Assembly (NCBI GenBank): GCA_964355075.1
Contig: CAYHCF010000013.1
Span: 1-64,000 of the forward strand
Length of the DNA stretch: 64,000 nt
DNA from: B1 sp964355075
GTDB lineage: Bacteria > Bacteroidota > Bacteroidia > UKL13-3
Direction: 5' to 3'
This document shows, in pieces, positions 60,310 to 64,000 of this stretch (position 1 is the stretch's first letter; every line of letters starts with the position of its first letter). The notes below the pieces were generated by a model that made no database searches, was not told the origin of the DNA, and saw only the letters and a program-made list of their open reading frames with translations. Position numbers and translations under genes: made by a program.

Positions 60310-60405
60310 ATTTTGGTCTTTCTGTATTCCCTTGTGGACATTGTGTTTGATTGAAATTTCTTTTTTAACACAAAGGCCACCAAGAATACACTAAGATCAC
60401 AAAGT
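60310..60405. repeat. dispersed imperfect hairpin with CACAAAG arms (copy 3)
   Basis: CTTGTGGACATTGTGTTTGA and TTTTTTAACACAAAGGCCAC with following units ACACTAAG and CACAAAG form another imperfect inverted repeat of the same family. Confidence 0.45.
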
Positions 60406-60428
60406 TAAATGCCCATTTTATTTCAGCT

Positions 60429-60920
60429 ATGTTAAAATCACTTCTGTTTGTTTTTCTGATCACCTTTCATTTCTCGATAAAAGGCCAAAACAATTCCGTT
60501 GAAATTGGAGAAATAAACAATGGTGTATTTGAAATAAAAGGGCTTCAAACGCAATTGACAAAAGCTTTTGAATGGACATTTAAAGACGGGACCAAAATAA
60601 CGGAGCTAAAAATTGAAAATCTGGCCAACCATTATTATTTAGTGGCTTCCTGCCTATATCAGGGACATAAGCGATTAGCGGCAATTGATTTAGAAGTTTC
60701 AGGCACGAAATTTATATTAAATAATAATGCAGGTTTCAAAATGTGTTCTGCCGCTGCCTGCATGAATTGTAGGTTTTTTATTGAGAAGGGTAAGATATTA
60801 GCTTGTAAATGTGAGGAAACAGGAACGATTAGCAACCATTGCCATTATAAATCAGGGACTGCAAAAATGTTTTTTGCCAACTTACAGAGAGCAATCAAAA
60901 TGACTGAAAAAGGAGATTAA
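60429..60920 (+). CDS. exported cysteine-rich protein, unknown
   Basis: 163 residues with a signal peptide (MLKSLLFVFLITFHFSIKGQ). The second half contains MCSAAACMNC, ACKCEETG and NHCHY, six cysteines and two histidines that could bind a metal or form disulfides. No family recognised. Confidence 0.6.
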   Translation: MLKSLLFVFLITFHFSIKGQNNSVEIGEINNGVFEIKGLQTQLTKAFEWTFKDGTKITELKIENLANHYYLVASCLYQGHKRLAAIDLEVSGTKFILNNNAGFKMCSAAACMNCRFFIEKGKILACKCEETGTISNHCHYKSGTAKMFFANLQRAIKMTEKGD

Positions 60921-61077
60921 TTCTATTTGAAGGATTAAACCTAATACGCATATTCTATCTAACAGAAAGGTCTTTTTGATTAGATACTGTAATAAATCAG
61001 TTTTTTTTATTTTTCTTATTTTTTTAAGAAGCCAATCTTAATTAATATCGCCTAATCAAGTGTAAACACAATTTAAT

Positions 61078-61326
61078 ATGAAACTTAATTCAAACATTGC
61101 CATCAGCGATTCCGGTTTTATTTTCAATCCGGGTACAGGTGATTCCTTTTCTACCAATCAAATTGGATTAGAAATTATCCGTTTGTTAAAAGAGGATTGC
61201 AAAAAAGAGGATATCGTAAAAAGCATTCAGGAAAAATTTTCGATTGATGAGGCTTCTGTGGATAAAGATCTGGTTGATTTTTTAATGATGCTGGATAGTT
61301 TTCAATTATTAAAAGACAATGAGTAA
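61078..61326 (+). CDS. PqqD-like peptide-recognition (RRE) protein
   Basis: 82 residues. IAISDSGFIFNPGTGDSFST and NQIGLEIIRLLKEDCKKEDI match the PqqD-like winged-helix RRE fold, which presents precursor peptides to modifying enzymes. It overlaps the ATP-grasp gene by 8 nt. A precursor peptide is not evident in the window. Confidence 0.72.
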   Translation: MKLNSNIAISDSGFIFNPGTGDSFSTNQIGLEIIRLLKEDCKKEDIVKSIQEKFSIDEASVDKDLVDFLMMLDSFQLLKDNE

Positions 61327-62368
61327 ACGAAAAATAACCGTTGCGGTTACCGGATTAAATAACATTGATAGTCCCGGACCGGGAATACCGGTAATACGGG
61401 CATTGAAAGAAAGTAAATTGTTCGAGTGCCGGATTATCGGATTAAGTTATGAGTCGCTGGAACCGGGTTTATACCTGCATGACCTGGTTGATAAAAGCTA
61501 TTCCATACCCTTGCCTTCATCAGGTGTTGCAAGCATGCTTGAGCGTTTGGCATACATTCATGAGCAAGAGAAAATTCAGGTAATTATTCCGAATTTTGAT
61601 GCGGAATTACAAAATTTCATCAAATTGGAGAGGCAGTTAAAAGAAGAATTTGATATTGCCACCTGGCTGCCAACTCTGGAGCAATTCGAATCAAGGCATA
61701 AATCTGTTTTGTCGGAATTTGGAGAAAAGAATGGCGTGAAAGTTCCAAAAAGTAAAATGATTTTCAGCCCTTCGGAGATTTCAAAATTACAGACCGAATT
61801 TACGTATCCCATCGTAGTGAAAGGGAAATTTTACGATGCGTTTATTGCCGCTACACCCGAGCAGGCAATTACCTATTTCCATAAAATAAGCAACAAATGG
61901 GGCCTGCCAATAATTATCCAGCAATTTGTAACCGGAAATGAGGTAAATGTTACTGCCCTGGGCGATGGAAAAGGCAATTGCATTGGAGCCATACCGATGC
62001 GTAAACTCTATATTACGGATAAAGGAAAAGCCTGGGCAGGTATTACGCTTGAAGATGAAAAACTGCTCGAAATTACAAATCGGGTGATTTCAAATTCCAA
62101 ATGGCGTGGCGGCTGTGAACTTGAGTTTATTAAATCGGGCGACGGAACATATTACCTGCTCGAGATGAATCCCCGCTTTCCTGCATGGGTTTATTTAGCC
62201 GTGGGTTGCGGTCAGAACCATCCCGAAGCACTTGTTAGGATGGCCTTGGGAGAAGATGTAAAACCTTTTAAAACTTACGATTCACGCAAAATGTTTGTAC
62301 GGTACTCGTATGATCAGATCGTGGATTTATCTGAATTTGAAAAAATTTCGACGCTTGGAGAATTATAA
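61319..62368 (+). CDS. ATP-grasp ligase
   Basis: 349 residues. FTYPIVVKGKFYDAFIAATP is the first nucleotide-binding segment, IIIQQFVTGNEVNVTALGDG the lid, and YYLLEMNPRFPAWVYLAVGC holds the metal-binding Glu/Asn. It is of the carbamoyl-phosphate-synthetase-like ATP-grasp group, which forms amide or other bonds through an acyl-phosphate. Coupled to the PqqD-like protein (8-nt overlap) and 16 bp before the decarboxylase. Confidence 0.86.
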   Translation: MSKRKITVAVTGLNNIDSPGPGIPVIRALKESKLFECRIIGLSYESLEPGLYLHDLVDKSYSIPLPSSGVASMLERLAYIHEQEKIQVIIPNFDAELQNFIKLERQLKEEFDIATWLPTLEQFESRHKSVLSEFGEKNGVKVPKSKMIFSPSEISKLQTEFTYPIVVKGKFYDAFIAATPEQAITYFHKISNKWGLPIIIQQFVTGNEVNVTALGDGKGNCIGAIPMRKLYITDKGKAWAGITLEDEKLLEITNRVISNSKWRGGCELEFIKSGDGTYYLLEMNPRFPAWVYLAVGCGQNHPEALVRMALGEDVKPFKTYDSRKMFVRYSYDQIVDLSEFEKISTLGEL

Positions 62369-62384
62369 AATAATAAAACTATAA

Positions 62385-63743
62385 ATGACAAAATTAGCAT
62401 ACGAAAGGCCATTCATTCAAAAGCTGAATGTGAGCGCCATGAATAAGTTTGGAACCCGTACCGAATATGCCCCCGTTACGCAAATAGAAGGGGTTCCTGT
62501 TAAAAAAATTATTGCTGAATATGGTTCCCCCGTATTTGTAATTTCCGAAAAACAGATCAGAAGAAATCTTAAAGATGCCAACAGAGCCTTTAAAACAAGG
62601 TATCCAAAAATTCAATTTGCCTGGAGTTATAAAACCAATTACCTGAGTGCAGTGTGTAATGTATTTCATCAGGAAGGTTCATGGGCAGAGGTGGTTTCAA
62701 TTTTTGAATACAGTAAAGCCATCGCAAACGGGGTGCCGGGTAATAAGATCATTTTCAACGGACCTGATAAAACCAATGATGATTTAATGACTGCGGTTAA
62801 AAATAATTCGCTCATCCATATTGATCATTTTGACGAATTATATGCACTTGCCGAAATGCTGGAAGAGCATAAGTTGAAAGCCAGGGTTGCTATCCGTGTG
62901 AATATGGATACCGGCGTTTATCCGATGTGGGATCGTTTTGGATTTAACTACGAAAATGGTCAGGCCTGGAATGCCATCAACAAGATCATGTCGCATGATA
63001 GCATGGTAATGGAAGGGTTGCATTGCCATATTGGTACCTATATGCTTTCAACAAATGCCTATTCCACCGCAGCCTGGAAGCTTTGTGACCTTGCATCCAA
63101 TATTAAAATTAAATGGGACAAAGTTCTTAAATACATTGATCTGGGAGGAGGTTTCGCTTCTGCCAATACCTTAAAAGGATCCTATTTGCAGGGCACAGAT
63201 ATCATCCCTTCTATTGATGATTATGCAGAGGCAATAACTTCATGCGTATTAAACTTTGGGTTCAAACAGGAAGACCTGCCAACCATTATGCTGGAATCGG
63301 GCCGTTTACTAATTGATGATGCAGCCTGGCTTTTGGGTAGCGTGGTAGCAACAAAGCGTTTGAGCGATGGAAGAAGGGCAACCATCATGGATTTTGGAGT
63401 GAACCTCTTGTTTACCGCTTTTTGGTATGATCACAAAATTTCGCCGGCGCAGGAATTCTCACACCACACGGAAGACATGGTGATTTACGGACCTTTATGC
63501 ATGAATATTGATTGTATCCGTGAAAATGTGAATCTGCCTTTATTGACCAAGGGAGATCAGGTGGTGGTTCATAAGGTAGGAGCCTATAATATGACGCAAT
63601 GGATGCAGTTTATTCAAATGCGGCCAAAAATTGTACTGATTGATATGCAGGGAAAAACACATGTGTTGCGTGAAAATGAATCGCTGGAAACGATGATGCA
63701 CTTGGAAAGAATGCCCAAACACCTGGAGACATTTAAGTTGTAA
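62385..63743 (+). CDS. type III PLP-dependent amino-acid decarboxylase (LysA/ODC fold)
   Basis: 452 residues. The lysine in SYKTNYLSAV (QFAWSYKTNY) is the PLP Schiff-base lysine; EGLHCHIGTYM, LDLGGGFAS-like IDLGGGFASA, and MLESGRLLIDDAAW are family landmarks of diaminopimelate/ornithine decarboxylases. Residues determining substrate cannot be assigned with certainty. It is preceded by ATP-grasp and followed by a urea-transporter-like gene, which suggests a dedicated pathway rather than lysine synthesis. Confidence 0.85.
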   Translation: MTKLAYERPFIQKLNVSAMNKFGTRTEYAPVTQIEGVPVKKIIAEYGSPVFVISEKQIRRNLKDANRAFKTRYPKIQFAWSYKTNYLSAVCNVFHQEGSWAEVVSIFEYSKAIANGVPGNKIIFNGPDKTNDDLMTAVKNNSLIHIDHFDELYALAEMLEEHKLKARVAIRVNMDTGVYPMWDRFGFNYENGQAWNAINKIMSHDSMVMEGLHCHIGTYMLSTNAYSTAAWKLCDLASNIKIKWDKVLKYIDLGGGFASANTLKGSYLQGTDIIPSIDDYAEAITSCVLNFGFKQEDLPTIMLESGRLLIDDAAWLLGSVVATKRLSDGRRATIMDFGVNLLFTAFWYDHKISPAQEFSHHTEDMVIYGPLCMNIDCIRENVNLPLLTKGDQVVVHKVGAYNMTQWMQFIQMRPKIVLIDMQGKTHVLRENESLETMMHLERMPKHLETFKL

Positions 63744-63832
63744 ATGCTATCTTTGAATTTCGTTTTTTGCTAAAATGGATGCAGATTTATAATAGATAAA
63801 TTACTCCACTAAATACAATTGCTTTGAATACT

Positions 63833-64000
63833 ATGTTGAGGAAAATTCGTTTGCTATATTGGGTACAAAGTATTTTGAACAGTTATAGTATCATCTTTTT
63901 TTCTCTGAATAATGTATTTGCCTCCGTAATTTTATTGGTTACTTTTTTTAATCCCGGCATTGGTTTGGCGGGGTTTGCAGCTGTTGTTCTCACCAATATA
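63833..64000 (+). CDS. urea-transporter-like membrane protein (partial, cut by window end)
   Basis: The first 56 codons encode MLRKIRLLYWVQSILNSYSI and IFFSLNNVFASVILLVTFFN then a glycine-rich helix. The order 'LNSYSxIFF' and 'xLLVTFFNPGxGLxGFxAV' resembles bacterial urea transporters (UT family). It starts 90 bp after the decarboxylase in the same direction. The rest lies beyond the window. Confidence 0.5.
   Translation, partial: MLRKIRLLYWVQSILNSYSIIFFSLNNVFASVILLVTFFNPGIGLAGFAAVVLTNI

Overview
The window comes from an AT-rich chromosome of a Bacteroidota (Bacteroidetes) bacterium, on an assembled scaffold with one run of 100 Ns. Evidence for the phylum: promoters with the Bacteroidota -33/-7 pattern (TTG or TTTG, 19-21 nt, TAnnTTTG), a T9SS-type secreted protein, Bacteroidota-style lipoproteins, the phylum-typical bamD-rpoZ-coaBC-DUF4835 gene order, a DUF349 protein and a Bacteroidota-type RNA polymerase omega subunit. 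The order or genus cannot be fixed from the sequence alone. Housekeeping blocks: 1-9.2 kb holds a DUF4143 ATPase, a GT39-like membrane glycosyltransferase, a cold-shock protein, a trypsin-fold protein that lacks its catalytic serine, and a large Asp-box propeller protein. 14.4-20.4 kb is a TetR-controlled operon of 2-hydroxyacyl-CoA dehydratase and activase-like proteins. 27.3-46.8 kb contains a zinc phospholipase C-like protein, dnaN, queG/queA (divergent), ispD, accC, a DbpA-like helicase, a methyltransferase, a DUF349 protein, two HMG-CoA-lyase-family genes, a T9SS cargo protein and dCMP deaminase. 51.8-64 kb contains accA, 3-hydroxyanthranilate dioxygenase, an NlpC/P60 protein, bamD, rpoZ, coaBC, DUF4835, a VIT1 transporter, an aspartic protease and, at the edge, a four-gene cluster (PqqD-like protein, ATP-grasp ligase, PLP decarboxylase, urea-transporter-like protein). 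Accessory regions: 9.3-14.2 kb has a self-regulating Fic protein with two copies of a 28-bp operator, an RHS/Tc-toxin remnant, a HEPN Abi-like gene, a structured RNA leader before a truncated DUF3800 gene, and a DnaQ-XseA-XseB nuclease operon. 21.4-27.2 kb has three tandem DUF1566 lipoproteins, a MazF-like toxin pair, two divergent tRNA-Leu genes, and a mini-island at the 3' end of tRNA-Leu(CAG) that carries a DUF433/DUF5615 toxin-antitoxin pair between two copies of the tRNA tail. 47.7-51.6 kb is an accretion island at tRNA-Asp: the tRNA 3' end occurs four times, enclosing a PIN toxin pair, an Abi_2 (HEPN) gene preceded by two copies of a small terminator-ended RNA with compensatory base changes, and two tandem GIY-YIG nuclease units (one broken by the N gap). 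The most interesting candidates are the Abi_2 gene with its two RNAs, the tRNA-Asp/GIY-YIG array, the tRNA-Leu mini-island and the PqqD/ATP-grasp/decarboxylase cluster.
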